DNA from: an uncultured Paracoccaceae bacterium
GTDB taxonomy: Bacteria; Pseudomonadota; Alphaproteobacteria; Rhodobacterales; Rhodobacteraceae
Direction of reading: 5' to 3'
Assembly (NCBI GenBank): GCA_947489445.1
Contig: CANLDN010000004.1
Location: 307,147-371,146, forward strand
DNA: 64,000 nucleotides
The position numbers and the translations under genes are program-made. A model generated the notes under the pieces. It saw only the letters and a program-made list of their open reading frames with translations, had not been told where the DNA came from and did no database searches. The stretch's first letter is position 1; each line of letters opens with the position of its first letter. Positions 33,438 through 41,790 of this stretch are shown here, one piece after another.

Positions 33438-33677
33438 TCAATGACGGTTTGTAATCCGCGCATGAAGCCGATTGAGGATACGGCTTGCGGTGGTTTCGCA
33501 TAAGGCAGGGATGATCGCGTGGATCATCGCGGCAATTGCGGCGACGCCCAACCAAAAGGCAAAGGTAAAGGCAAACCGCATATGGCCGAAATAGGATTCA
33601 TTCACTGTGGCGGGATGGGCGAGGAAGATTGCAGCAATCGGGTTCCGGCGGTTTGGGGTATTGGCGGTGTCGGACAT
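33438..33677 (-). CDS. DUF6356 small membrane protein
   Basis: A 79-residue protein with the DUF6356 pattern: IFLAHPATVNESYFGHMRFAFTFAFWLGVAAIAAMIHAIIPALC, a H-P-x-x-V-x-E-x-Y-x-x-H segment entering a membrane helix. Function unknown. AGAGG lies upstream of the ATG at 33,677. It is divergent from the Lrp-family regulator at 33,782, sharing about 100 bases of promoter region. Confidence 0.75.
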   Translation of the reverse strand: MSDTANTPNRRNPIAAIFLAHPATVNESYFGHMRFAFTFAFWLGVAAIAAMIHAIIPALCETTASRILNRLHARITNRH

Positions 33678-33781
33678 TGCAACCTCTGATCTGTGATTTT
33701 GATCAGGCTACGTGATCCGTACACCAATTTCGTCCCAAATCTGATTGCCCGGGGAACAAAAGTTGAGATATCATCCCACAT

Positions 33782-34243
33782 ATGGCACATGAATTAGATG
33801 AAGTTGACCGCGCGATCCTGCGACTGCTGCAAAAAGATGCCACGTTGTCGGTGGATGAGGTCAGCGCAAAGGTGAACCTGTCCCGCAACGCCTGTTGGCG
33901 ACGGATCAAGGTGATGGAACGGGCGAGGGTGATCACCGCGCGGGTCGCGTTGGTTGATCCTGCGCATGTCGGTGCACCTCTAACCGCCATGGTTTTGATC
34001 CGTACAAACGCCCATGACGCCAAATGGATGGAGCAGTTCCAAACGACCCTGCGTACATTGCCGGAGGTGGTGGGCGCTTACCGCATGACCGGCGATCTTG
34101 ATTATGTGTTGCGTGTCCGCGTCGCTGACGTGCCTGCGTATGATGCGTTCTACAAGCGGCTGACATCACGGATTTCTGTCTCGGATATCTCGGCCAGTTT
34201 CGTTATGGAGGAAATCAAGGAAACAACGGCGGTGCCCCTATGA
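33782..34243 (+). CDS. Lrp/AsnC-family transcriptional regulator
   Basis: A 153-residue regulator: N-terminal winged helix (EVDRAILRLLQKDATLSVDEVSAKVNLSRNACWRRIKVME) and C-terminal RAM effector domain (PLTAMVLIRTNAHDAKWMEQF; PEVVGAYRMTGDLDYVLRVRV). The LDEVDRAIL start and C-W-R-R-I-K recognition helix are standard for the family. It starts at ATG 33782, and its end overlaps the DUF6173 gene by 4 bases. The ligand, presumably an amino acid, is unknown. Confidence 0.92.
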   Translation: MAHELDEVDRAILRLLQKDATLSVDEVSAKVNLSRNACWRRIKVMERARVITARVALVDPAHVGAPLTAMVLIRTNAHDAKWMEQFQTTLRTLPEVVGAYRMTGDLDYVLRVRVADVPAYDAFYKRLTSRISVSDISASFVMEEIKETTAVPL

Positions 34244-34719
34244 CCAAAACGACCATGAGCATTGATACCTCGGCAGAGCTGTTGGAGAACGATATTTTAC
34301 CAAAGATCCGAGAGATACACACCGACCCGGATGTCGATTGCGTATCGCAGGGAGCACTGCCCAAAGCGCTCAACGAATCCGCTGCCAAAAAGAGCGCAGC
34401 GCAATGGGCTTATGAGCGGATCATCATGTATATCCAAAACTTTGAAAAGCAGTTGGACAATGATCATGAGGTGGGGATGGGCCTTGCCGGAGGCAATACG
34501 GGCGTGATCCGGATTGAGGGGTTAGGCTATTATGACCCCGATATCGTGACCTACTACGGCACCAACGAAATCGGCGCAAAAACCCAATTGATACAGCATG
34601 TCAGCCAGCTGAACGTGACGCTGATCGCCAGTCCAAAACATATCGACCAGCCCGAACCTAACCGGATCGGGTTCCGTTTGGCCTATGCGTTGGAGCGTGG
34701 CGAAGATGTGACCACCTGA
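34240..34719 (+). CDS. DUF6173-like cytoplasmic protein
   Basis: A 159-residue soluble protein. Features: YERIIMYIQNFEKQLDNDHEVGMGLAGGNTGVIRIEGLGYYDPDIVTYYGTNEIGAKTQLIQHVSQLNVTLIA and IGFRLAYALE. I place it in DUF6173, a family of unknown function common in this bacterial group. It is translationally coupled (ATGA) to the Lrp-type regulator upstream, so it may be controlled or sensed together with it. No catalytic motif is obvious. Confidence 0.7.
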   Translation: MTKTTMSIDTSAELLENDILPKIREIHTDPDVDCVSQGALPKALNESAAKKSAAQWAYERIIMYIQNFEKQLDNDHEVGMGLAGGNTGVIRIEGLGYYDPDIVTYYGTNEIGAKTQLIQHVSQLNVTLIASPKHIDQPEPNRIGFRLAYALERGEDVTT

Positions 34720-34783
34720 CCGGGTGACAGGCGCGTGTGAATCGTCTATGCGGGTGCCAAATAGACACACGAAAGGGCCACGG

Positions 34784-34921
34784 ATGGCTGACGACTACAA
34801 ACCCGGTGAAATGGACATCTCTGTTCAGGAAAAGACCTTTGCAGGTTTCATCAGCATGGTCACGAAGGGTGCGATTATCTGCATCCTTTTGTTGATCTTT
34901 ATCGCTTTGGTCAACGGCTAA
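34784..34921 (+). CDS. aa3-type cytochrome c oxidase subunit IV
   Basis: A 45-residue protein: MADDYKPGEMDISVQEKTF then one membrane helix (MVTKGAIICILLLIFIALVNG). This is the small fourth subunit of the aa3-type oxidase found in Rhodobacteraceae, which packs against the large subunits in the inner membrane. ATG 34784 has CGAAAGGG upstream. The main oxidase genes are not in this window. It is followed after 7 bases by the lipoprotein gene at 34,929. Confidence 0.88.
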   Translation: MADDYKPGEMDISVQEKTFAGFISMVTKGAIICILLLIFIALVNG

Positions 34922-34928
34922 ACCTCCC

Positions 34929-35543
34929 GTGAAACGGCGTCAGTTCCTGATCGGCTTACCGCTGGCCCTGTCCGCTTGCACAGCGCAAGAGGTGTGGGAT
35001 CCTGATGATGTGGTGGCGCGTGCCATCTATCGGGGAACCGAGCCAAAGCACTTGACGCTTTACACCATGAAAACCGTGAGCTCTGACCATGGGGCGCACA
35101 GTTCGCTGTTGATTGACGCAAGCCAGCGGGTGATGTGGGATCCGGCAGGGTCGTTCAAGCAGACCCGGATGCCGGAGCGCAACGATGTGCTGTTCGGTGT
35201 CAGCCCTACGCTGGAGCAATACTACCTCAGCTATCATGCCCGCGCGACCTATTACGTTGTGGGGCAGCGGATCGAGGTGGCGCCAGAGGTTGCTGAACGG
35301 GCCCTGATTCTGGCACTGGCTGCCGGGCCGGTACCGCAGGCCAATTGCGCTCGAGAAACCTCGCGGTTGTTACGGCAACTGCCGGGGTTTGAGGGCATCC
35401 GCCAGACATGGTTCCCCAACAAAATTGAAGAAGATTTCGGCAAACTACCCGGCGTCTGGACCCGCGAATACCGAGAAAACGATGCGGATGATAAGGCTGT
35501 CGCCGCCGCCCAGATCGCGGCAGAGCTTAGAGCAGCGCAGTAA
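34929..35543 (+). CDS. Hypothetical lipoprotein
   Basis: A 204-residue protein starting with GTG at 34,929. The N-terminus MKRRQFLIGLPLALSAC is a twin-arginine-like lipoprotein signal with lipobox Cys at residue 17. The mature part has YTMKTVSSDHGAHSSLLIDASQRVMWDPAGSF and CARETSRLLRQLPGFEGIRQTWFP. The H-G-A-H-S-S-L-L and N-C-A-R-E blocks look like an active-site pair (His/Asn-Cys) of a papain-like or LRAT-like fold, but I cannot assign a family. Its end overlaps azlD on the other strand. Confidence 0.7.
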   Translation: MKRRQFLIGLPLALSACTAQEVWDPDDVVARAIYRGTEPKHLTLYTMKTVSSDHGAHSSLLIDASQRVMWDPAGSFKQTRMPERNDVLFGVSPTLEQYYLSYHARATYYVVGQRIEVAPEVAERALILALAAGPVPQANCARETSRLLRQLPGFEGIRQTWFPNKIEEDFGKLPGVWTREYRENDADDKAVAAAQIAAELRAAQ

Positions 35544-35862
35544 TACCCAGACCGGCGTAAAGCGTCACGGCACCGCCAATCATCCCCATCAGCACATGCC
35601 GCGTCCAGAGCCCAACGCCAAGTGTTGCCGCGGCCGCCAACAAACGTACGAGATCAGGCTCGCCGCCTGTTGCTGCGGGCCAAAGGACCAAAGGGGCCAC
35701 CATACCCGGCAAAACCGCAACCGGTGTGAACCGTAACAACTGCAAGACAATCGGCGGCATTGGCCTGTTTCCGATCAACCCGAGAAATGAAAACCGGATC
35801 AGAAACGTGCCGACGGCCAACGCCGCGATGATCAGCCATATCTCTGCCGTGGAATAATTCAT
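35527..35862 (-). CDS. azlD: AzlD-family branched-chain amino acid exporter subunit
   Basis: A 111-residue membrane protein with four hydrophobic helices and the AzlD wording (TFLIRFSFLGLIGNRPMPPIVLQLLRFTPVAVLPGMVAPLVL). It pairs with AzlC to export branched-chain amino acids. The ATG at 35,862 is preferred because it forms an ATGA overlap with the AzlC stop; a start at 35,880 is possible. Confidence 0.87.
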   Translation of the reverse strand: MNYSTAEIWLIIAALAVGTFLIRFSFLGLIGNRPMPPIVLQLLRFTPVAVLPGMVAPLVLWPAATGGEPDLVRLLAAAATLGVGLWTRHVLMGMIGGAVTLYAGLGITALL

Positions 35863-36578
35863 TGCCGCCGTTCCATCCACGTTTCAACGGCAGCACCTGT
35901 GACCATAGCGGCCAGCGCCGCGATCAAAAGGCCGGTGCCGGATGGCAACCCAATCAACAGTAACGCCACGATGATCGAGACAGCCGCCGCCGCAACATGT
36001 GCGATAGATTTCAGCATCGGCGCGACCATTGCCAAAAAGGCAATGGGCAGAATGAAATCCAACGCCCACGCGTCTGGAATTATCGCACCGGCATAGATGC
36101 CAACAACAGTCATCACATACCAGAACGGCGTAATCGGTGTCGCCACACCAAGGAAATACACGACCCTGTCACGGACGCTCATTTCCGGTCGTGCCTCGTA
36201 ACGGGCAATGCTGGTCAGATAGGTTTGGTCAAAGTTCAGATAAGCCACCAGTGCCCGCTGCCACAGTGGTGCAGCCCCCAGATATGGCGCGAGAGAGGCC
36301 GAATACATGGCCATGCGCAGATTGACCGCCAGCGCGGCCAGTAGGACCAAGGGCAATGCTGCATTTTCGACCATCATCTGGAGTGCCGCAAATTGTGCGG
36401 CCCCTGCAATGACCAACACCGTGAACCCCATCGCCTGTGCCAGCGTCAGCCCGGCGTCGGTGGCGACAACCCCAAACAGCGTGGAAAAGGGGATGACGAC
36501 CAGAATGAACGGTATCCCATCGCGAAACCCCGCCCAAAAGGCGTTTTTGGCAGGTGCATTGGCGGTGGAAGTCGTCAT
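35859..36578 (-). CDS. azlC: AzlC-family branched-chain amino acid permease
   Basis: A 239-residue membrane protein: N-terminal FWAGFRDGIPFILVVIPFSTLFGVVATDAGL, QAMGFTVLVIAGAAQFAALQMM, and NLRMAMYSASLAPYLG are the conserved AzlC blocks. It is the large subunit of the AzlCD exporter. First gene of the azlCD operon, divergent from the fdhD/molybdenum-cofactor operon with about 60 bases between, a very short region that must hold both promoters. Confidence 0.9.
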   Translation of the reverse strand: MTTSTANAPAKNAFWAGFRDGIPFILVVIPFSTLFGVVATDAGLTLAQAMGFTVLVIAGAAQFAALQMMVENAALPLVLLAALAVNLRMAMYSASLAPYLGAAPLWQRALVAYLNFDQTYLTSIARYEARPEMSVRDRVVYFLGVATPITPFWYVMTVVGIYAGAIIPDAWALDFILPIAFLAMVAPMLKSIAHVAAAAVSIIVALLLIGLPSGTGLLIAALAAMVTGAAVETWMERRQ

Positions 36579-36638
36579 GGCTTTGCCCTAGCTTTGGCGC
36601 GTTATGGCAGGCTTAGCCGGGCTGAGGGGGAATGACAA

Positions 36639-37520
36639 TTGGCGCGCATCGATGACACGTCCGACTATATCATCGCACCTGATCCGCAGGCGGCGCGATT
36701 GACCCGTGCGGTTACTGGAACGGATCAGAACGGGGCGAAAATGGACCTCAATGTGGTTGAAGAACGTCCATTGACGATTTTCCTTAACGCGCAGGAAATC
36801 GTCACCGCTATGACGATTGGTGATTATCCCGCATATCTGGCGCTGGGGTTTCTGCGCAATCAAGGCATGTTGCGCGATGATGAGGTAATCAAGGGCGTTG
36901 ATTACGATGAGGAGCTTGAAACAGTCGTGGTGCGCACCCAAGCGCAGACGACTTACGAAGATAAACTGAAAAAGAAGACCCGCACCAGCGGCTGTGCTGT
37001 CGGCACCGTTTTCGGGGATATGATGGAAGGGCTGGAAGATGTCGTGTTGCCTGATGTTCAGGTGCGAACCTCAGACCTTTATGCGCTGGCCGCCCGGATC
37101 AACCGCACACCATCGCTATATCTGGAGGCGGGAGCGATCCATGGAACAGTGCTATGTGAAGGCGCGCGTCCGCTGGTCTATATGGAAGACGTAGGCCGCC
37201 ATAATGCCGTCGACAAAATCGCAGGCTGGATGCTGTCGGAGGGGGTGAGCGCTGATAACAAACTGCTCTATACAACCGGGCGGCTGACATCGGAGATGGT
37301 AATCAAAACGGCGCTTATGGGAATCCCTGTATTGGCATCGCGGTCCGGCTTCACAGCGTGGGGCGTCGAAATTGCGCAACAAGTGGGGCTGACTCTGATC
37401 GGGCGGATGAAGGGGCAGCGGTTCGTTTGTCTGGCTGGCGAAGAGCGGTTGCTGCGGGATGCAGATCCGACATTAATTGCCGATGAGCCGCGCAAGTCCG
37501 GACGAAAGGGGGCCGCTTGA
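36639..37520 (+). CDS. fdhD: FdhD sulfur carrier protein for molybdoenzyme activation
   Basis: A 293-residue FdhD: EERPLTIFLNAQEIVTAMTIGDYPAYLALGFLRNQGML, then RTSGCAVGTVFGD, LYLEAGAIHGTVLCEG, MEDVGRHNAVDKIAGWML, YTTGRLTSEMVIKTALMGIPVLASRS. It hands sulfur to the molybdenum cofactor of formate dehydrogenase. The active loop has one Cys (SGCAVG) in place of the CGxCG pair of E. coli FdhD. Start is TTG at 36,639 after GAGGGGG. It leads the Mo-cofactor operon. Confidence 0.92.
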   Translation: MARIDDTSDYIIAPDPQAARLTRAVTGTDQNGAKMDLNVVEERPLTIFLNAQEIVTAMTIGDYPAYLALGFLRNQGMLRDDEVIKGVDYDEELETVVVRTQAQTTYEDKLKKKTRTSGCAVGTVFGDMMEGLEDVVLPDVQVRTSDLYALAARINRTPSLYLEAGAIHGTVLCEGARPLVYMEDVGRHNAVDKIAGWMLSEGVSADNKLLYTTGRLTSEMVIKTALMGIPVLASRSGFTAWGVEIAQQVGLTLIGRMKGQRFVCLAGEERLLRDADPTLIADEPRKSGRKGAA

Positions 37521-38050
37521 TGTCACAGGGCATAAGGATTGCGTTCGAAAACGCAATGCCGTCCACGCTTGAGGCGATGTTCGTCGCGGGCCGCGAGGTC
37601 CTGAGACCGCATCGTATCGTCTTCATGCTGCTTTCGCTCATGACGACAGTTCTCGTTTGCGCCGGTGGTGCAGGTATCTTTTTTACCGTCGGGGTGATCA
37701 TGACGGGCCAGTCTGAACCAGCCATTCATTTTGTCTGGATTGGCGCGCTCGCCGCAGCTGGGTTTACGATATTCGCACAACGCTGGCCGTCGGTTCGTTT
37801 TGCCACTGCCATGACAAAATCAGGGTATGGTGCCAGGCCGCAATGGGCACATTTCGACAGTGCCGCGATGACATTCGGCAATGACCATGCGGAGTGGCGC
37901 ACCCAGTGGCAAGCTGTCGACAATATTGTATTGGGCAAGAAGGGATTGGTCCTGAGTGTTGCTGCTATTGCATTTGTCGTACCCATTACGGCAATCGACG
38001 ACCCGGATACCCTCAAGACGCAGCTTAAGGCGTGGAAAGATAACGCATGA
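37520..38050 (+). CDS. YcxB-like membrane protein
   Basis: A 176-residue protein with two membrane helices (IVFMLLSLMTTVLVCAGGAGIFFTV; FVWIGALAAAGFTIF) and a C-terminal cytoplasmic region (FDSAAMTFGNDHAEWRTQWQAVDNIVLGKKGLVLSV...FVVPITAIDDPDTLKTQLKAW) that matches the YcxB-like domain. The role is unknown. It sits inside the Mo-cofactor operon with start/stop overlaps on both sides (TGATG before, ATGA after), so it is co-produced with FdhD and MobA; a function with molybdoenzymes is only inference. Confidence 0.72.
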   Translation: MSQGIRIAFENAMPSTLEAMFVAGREVLRPHRIVFMLLSLMTTVLVCAGGAGIFFTVGVIMTGQSEPAIHFVWIGALAAAGFTIFAQRWPSVRFATAMTKSGYGARPQWAHFDSAAMTFGNDHAEWRTQWQAVDNIVLGKKGLVLSVAAIAFVVPITAIDDPDTLKTQLKAWKDNA

Positions 38051-38634
38051 TCCAACCACTAGGTGTCATCCTTGCCGGCGGGCAGGCAACCCGCATGGGC
38101 GGCGGTGACAAGGGTCTTTTGCCATTGGGCACTGGCACGATCTTGTCCCATGTCATTGACCGGTTGGACCCGCAGGTGGCCGGCGTTGCGCTGAATGCCA
38201 ATGGTGATCCGGCGCGTTTTTCAAGCTTCGGCCTTCCCGTCGTGGCTGACAGTATCGCGGGCTTTGCCGGGCCATTGTCGGGCGTTCTTGCAGGGCTTGA
38301 TTGGGCGGCGACCCGGGGCGCGACGCATATCATCACCGCCGCCGCTGATACCCCGTTTTTTCCTTGTGATCTGGTGCCGCAGTTGATGCTGGCCGCTGAA
38401 AGTGCGGGTGCAGATATAGCACTTGCTGCCACGCCGGGCGGACGACACCCGACCTTTGGGCTGTGGCCCGTCGCCTTGCGTGATGATCTGCGTGCCGCGC
38501 TCGAAAGTGGGTTGCGCAAGGTTGTTTTGTGGACGGATAAACACGGTTGCGGCATGGCCGAATTCACCGACGACCGCGCCTTTTTTAACGTTAACACGCC
38601 GGATGATTTGGCCAGAGCGGAAGCGATGCTATGA
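38047..38634 (+). CDS. mobA: Molybdenum cofactor guanylyltransferase MobA
   Basis: A 195-residue enzyme that adds GMP to Mo-molybdopterin to make the guanine dinucleotide cofactor. Motifs: LGVILAGGQATRMGGGDKGLLPLG (nucleotide loop), VADSIAGFAGPLSGVLAGLDW, ITAAADTPFFPCDLV (metal Asp), GGRHPTFGLWPVALRDDL, and FFNVNTPDDLARAE at the C-terminus. ATGA overlaps on both ends couple it to the YcxB-like gene and mobB. Confidence 0.96.
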   Translation: MIQPLGVILAGGQATRMGGGDKGLLPLGTGTILSHVIDRLDPQVAGVALNANGDPARFSSFGLPVVADSIAGFAGPLSGVLAGLDWAATRGATHIITAAADTPFFPCDLVPQLMLAAESAGADIALAATPGGRHPTFGLWPVALRDDLRAALESGLRKVVLWTDKHGCGMAEFTDDRAFFNVNTPDDLARAEAML

Positions 38635-39122
38635 ATATTTATGGTGTTGTTGGATACAAAAACGCAGGTAAAACCGGACTGATGGAACGGCTGGTGACCG
38701 AGATCACGAGGCGCGGGTTTACTGTATCGACCCTGAAACATGCGCATCATTCGTTTGACGTCGATCAGCCTGAAAAGGATAGTTATCGCCACCGCACAGC
38801 CGGGGCGCATCAGGTGCTGTTGGCCTCTCGGGCGCGATGGGCCTTGATGACGGAAATGCGCGATGCGGATGAGCCAACGCTCGCTGATCTGCTGACCCGG
38901 CTTGATCCGGTCGATCTAATCCTGGTCGAAGGATACAAACGCGACATTCATCCCAAGGTAGAAGCCCATCGCGCGGAAACTGGCAACCCGCTGATTGCAC
39001 CGAACGATCCGACGATCCGGGCAGTGGCGAGCGATACTGCGTTGACGCTGGACCAACCGGTTTTCGACCTGAATGATACCGACGCGATTGCTGACTTCAT
39101 ATTGGCAGAGGTGGGCCTTTGA
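38631..39122 (+). CDS. mobB: Molybdopterin-guanine dinucleotide biosynthesis adaptor MobB
   Basis: A 163-residue GTP-binding protein with P-loop GYKNAGKTGLMERLV, then STLKHAHHSFDVDQPEKDSYRHRTAGAHQVLLAS (the conserved MobB KH/D-x-G-KDS-H-R-x-A-G-A block) and LILVEGYKRDIHPKVEAHR. It assists MobA and cofactor delivery. It overlaps mobA and the moeA fusion gene by 4 bases each. Confidence 0.95.
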   Translation: MNIYGVVGYKNAGKTGLMERLVTEITRRGFTVSTLKHAHHSFDVDQPEKDSYRHRTAGAHQVLLASRARWALMTEMRDADEPTLADLLTRLDPVDLILVEGYKRDIHPKVEAHRAETGNPLIAPNDPTIRAVASDTALTLDQPVFDLNDTDAIADFILAEVGL

Positions 39123-41215
39123 ATTTCGACACCTTTTTGATGGTCGATTGGTCAGGTGGCAATGACCGTGGACCAACCCCAAAAAAGGACGCGATTTGGG
39201 TATGTGCCGCGCGTGATGGCGTGGCTGATGCGCCGGTCTATCTACGCAACCGGCAAGTGGCCGAGAGTTGGATCAATACATTTTTGCTGGATGAACAAGC
39301 GGCGGGGCGGCGTGTGCTGGCCGGGTTTGATTTCTCCTTTGGTTATCCTAAAGGTTTTGGGCAAGCACTGACGGGCACTGACGATCCCTTTGCGATCTGG
39401 GATTGGTTTGAAAATCGGGTCAAGGATAGCCCGGATGCCAATAACCGGTTCGACTTGGCGGGTGAGATCAACGCGATTTTCCCTGGTATCGGACCGTTCT
39501 GGGGCAACGCAATGAAGCGCGATATCCCCGATTTGCCGCGCAAGGGGTTGGATCGTGCGGATCATGGAATGACCGAAAGACGCGCGGTAGAGCAGGTCGC
39601 CAAAGGTGCATTTCCAGTTTGGCAACTGTCCGGGGCCGGGGCCGTTGGTAGCCAGGTTATTATGGGCCTGCCGTTGCTGGCACGGCTGCGCCGTAAGCAT
39701 AATGTATCGGTATGGCCCTTCGAGCCGCTGACTGCAAAGGTCGCATTGGTTGAAATCTGGCCATCCCTGATCGCGCAAGCAGTCGCTGAGACCCAACCGG
39801 GCGATCGTATCAAGGATGCGCATCAGGTGTTGTTGTTGGCGCGGACGCTCTCGGCATTGTCAAAGGAAGATCTTGCTGCTTTGCTGGACGTACCGAAAAC
39901 GGTGGAAGGATCGATATTGGGCCTCAACCACCAAGACATGCTGGCGAGCGCTGCAATGGGGCCGCCCAAACCGCCACCATTGCGCAATGATTGTTTTGCG
40001 ATGCCACAGGGCGCGCATTGGACACCCGTTGATGACGCTTTGACACATTTGCAGGGTCATTTAAGCGCAGTCACATCGACACAGATGGTCTCTCTTGTCG
40101 ATGCAGCAGGTTGTTTCCTTGCCGCAGATGCTGTTGCGCAGCGTGCGCATCCGCCAGCGCCGAATGCGGCTGTCGATGGGTATGGTTTTGCCGGTCCAGC
40201 AACTGATGGCACGCAGCAAATGCCGCTGGTTGCCGGGCGGGCGGCGGCGGGGCAGCCCTACAAACATGATGTGCCCCCCGGTTATGCGATCCGGATTTTG
40301 ACAGGGGCTAATCTACCAAATGGTGTTGATACGGTCGTTCTGCAGGAGGATGTCAGTGCAAGCGCGACCGAAATTGCGTTTCATGGTCCGCTGAAACGCG
40401 GGGCGAACGCCCGGAATGCGGGTGAGGATATGCAGGCGGGTGATGTGATATTAAGAGCTGGGCGCAAACTGAGCCCTGCCGATCTCGGTACGTTGGCCGC
40501 CGCTGGCGTGGGAGAGGTGACTGCACGCGCGGTTTTACGGGTGGGGATCCTGTCGACAGGCGATGAATTGCGCGAACCGGGCGATGATGCGGATGTTGGG
40601 CAGATTTATGATGCCAACCGCCCCATGCTTTGCGCCATTGCTGCGCGATGGGGCTATGATGTGGTCGATCTGGGCCGCGCACCTGATGATCGGTCCCGTC
40701 TGCGTGAAATCCTTGATGATGCGGCATCGCGTTGTGATGTGATCCTGTCATCCGGCGGCGCGTCCGCCGGGGATGAGGATCACATGTCAGCACTGCTGCA
40801 AGGCACAGGATCGCTTGCTTTGTGGCGGATTGCGATGAAGCCGGGGCGGCCTTTGGCTTTGGGGGTTTGGCAAGGTACGCCAGTCTTTGGGCTGCCCGGT
40901 AATCCGGTGGCCGCGATGGTTTGCGCCATGATCTTTGCGCGACCTGCATTGCAGGTGATGGCAGGCGGAGATTGGCAGACACCACAAGGTTTTATGGTTC
41001 CAGCCGTATTCACAAAATCAAAGAAAGCGGGACGGCGCGAATATCTTCGCGCCCGCGTTGAGGATGGTCGGGCGCATGTTTTTGGCTCAGAAGGGTCGGG
41101 GCGGGTGTCGGGCCTAAGCTGGGCGACAGGTCTTGTGGAATTGGACGATCCGGCGCAAAAAATAGTGCCGGGCGATCTGGTCCGATTCATACCATTTAGC
41201 AGTTTTGACATATGA
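39119..41215 (+). CDS. MoeA molybdopterin molybdenumtransferase with extra N-terminal RNase H-like domain
   Basis: A 698-residue fusion. Residues about 300-698 are MoeA, which inserts molybdate into adenylylated molybdopterin: PNAAVDGYGFA, DTVVLQED, GANARNAGEDMQAGDVIL, RVGILSTGDEL, SSGGASAGDEDHM, KPGRPLALG, GLPGNPVAA. Residues 1-290 are a separate domain with FLMVDWSG, LAGFDFSFGYPKGF and KDAHQVLLLARTLS, Asp-bearing strands that look like a DUF429/RNase H-like fold. MoeA is normally about 400 residues, so the extra domain is a true addition. The start is TTG 39119 overlapping the mobB stop; ATG 39119+ alternatives were not seen close by. Confidence 0.88.
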   Translation: MNFDTFLMVDWSGGNDRGPTPKKDAIWVCAARDGVADAPVYLRNRQVAESWINTFLLDEQAAGRRVLAGFDFSFGYPKGFGQALTGTDDPFAIWDWFENRVKDSPDANNRFDLAGEINAIFPGIGPFWGNAMKRDIPDLPRKGLDRADHGMTERRAVEQVAKGAFPVWQLSGAGAVGSQVIMGLPLLARLRRKHNVSVWPFEPLTAKVALVEIWPSLIAQAVAETQPGDRIKDAHQVLLLARTLSALSKEDLAALLDVPKTVEGSILGLNHQDMLASAAMGPPKPPPLRNDCFAMPQGAHWTPVDDALTHLQGHLSAVTSTQMVSLVDAAGCFLAADAVAQRAHPPAPNAAVDGYGFAGPATDGTQQMPLVAGRAAAGQPYKHDVPPGYAIRILTGANLPNGVDTVVLQEDVSASATEIAFHGPLKRGANARNAGEDMQAGDVILRAGRKLSPADLGTLAAAGVGEVTARAVLRVGILSTGDELREPGDDADVGQIYDANRPMLCAIAARWGYDVVDLGRAPDDRSRLREILDDAASRCDVILSSGGASAGDEDHMSALLQGTGSLALWRIAMKPGRPLALGVWQGTPVFGLPGNPVAAMVCAMIFARPALQVMAGGDWQTPQGFMVPAVFTKSKKAGRREYLRARVEDGRAHVFGSEGSGRVSGLSWATGLVELDDPAQKIVPGDLVRFIPFSSFDI

Positions 41216-41790
41216 AGATCACAGTGGGTATTCCGGATGCAAACCGGGGCGAGGCAGCGGCGCTTTATTGGGAAGCGTTTGGCGAAAAACTAGGCTTTGT
41301 GATGGGGCCAAAATATCGGGCGCTGACGTTCATTACTGCAGTTTTGCGCTCGGACCACGGTATTTGTGCTCACAGCGATGATGGGCGTCTGCTGGGTGTG
41401 GCCGGTTTCAAAACCGTTCACGGCGCCTTGGTCGGCGGAGAGTTCAGAGATATGCGTCGGGTCTATGGATGGGTCGGGGCGTCCATACGGGTTTTGTTGC
41501 TCGCCGTGTTGGAACGGGACACGGAGAACGAACGGTTTTTGATGGATGGTATCTTTGTCGCGCAAGAGGCACGGGGGCAGGGGGTCGGAACCGCATTGCT
41601 CGACGCCATCGCGGCTGAGGCAAAAAAGCGTGGTTACAAGCAGGTACGTTTGGACGTGATTGATACCAACCCACGGGCGCGCGCGCTTTATCTGCACGAA
41701 GGTTTTGTTGAGGTTGAGACGCGCCAGATGGGCATCATGCGCCATGTTTTCGGGTTCAATGCTGCTACCACGATGGTGCGGGACGTCTAG
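41212..41790 (+). CDS. GNAT-family N-acetyltransferase
   Basis: A 192-residue acetyltransferase: acetyl-CoA-binding core FLMDGIFVAQEARGQGVGTALLDAIAAEAKKRGYKQVRLDVIDTNPRARALYLHEGFVEVETR, the classic Q/R-x-x-G-x-G/A motif A (ARGQGVGTALL) and B. The N-terminal part (NRGEAAALYWEAFGEKLGFVMG) is a typical acceptor region. It overlaps the end of the MoeA fusion gene, so it is the last gene of the Mo operon. Substrate unknown. Confidence 0.9.
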   Translation: MKITVGIPDANRGEAAALYWEAFGEKLGFVMGPKYRALTFITAVLRSDHGICAHSDDGRLLGVAGFKTVHGALVGGEFRDMRRVYGWVGASIRVLLLAVLERDTENERFLMDGIFVAQEARGQGVGTALLDAIAAEAKKRGYKQVRLDVIDTNPRARALYLHEGFVEVETRQMGIMRHVFGFNAATTMVRDV

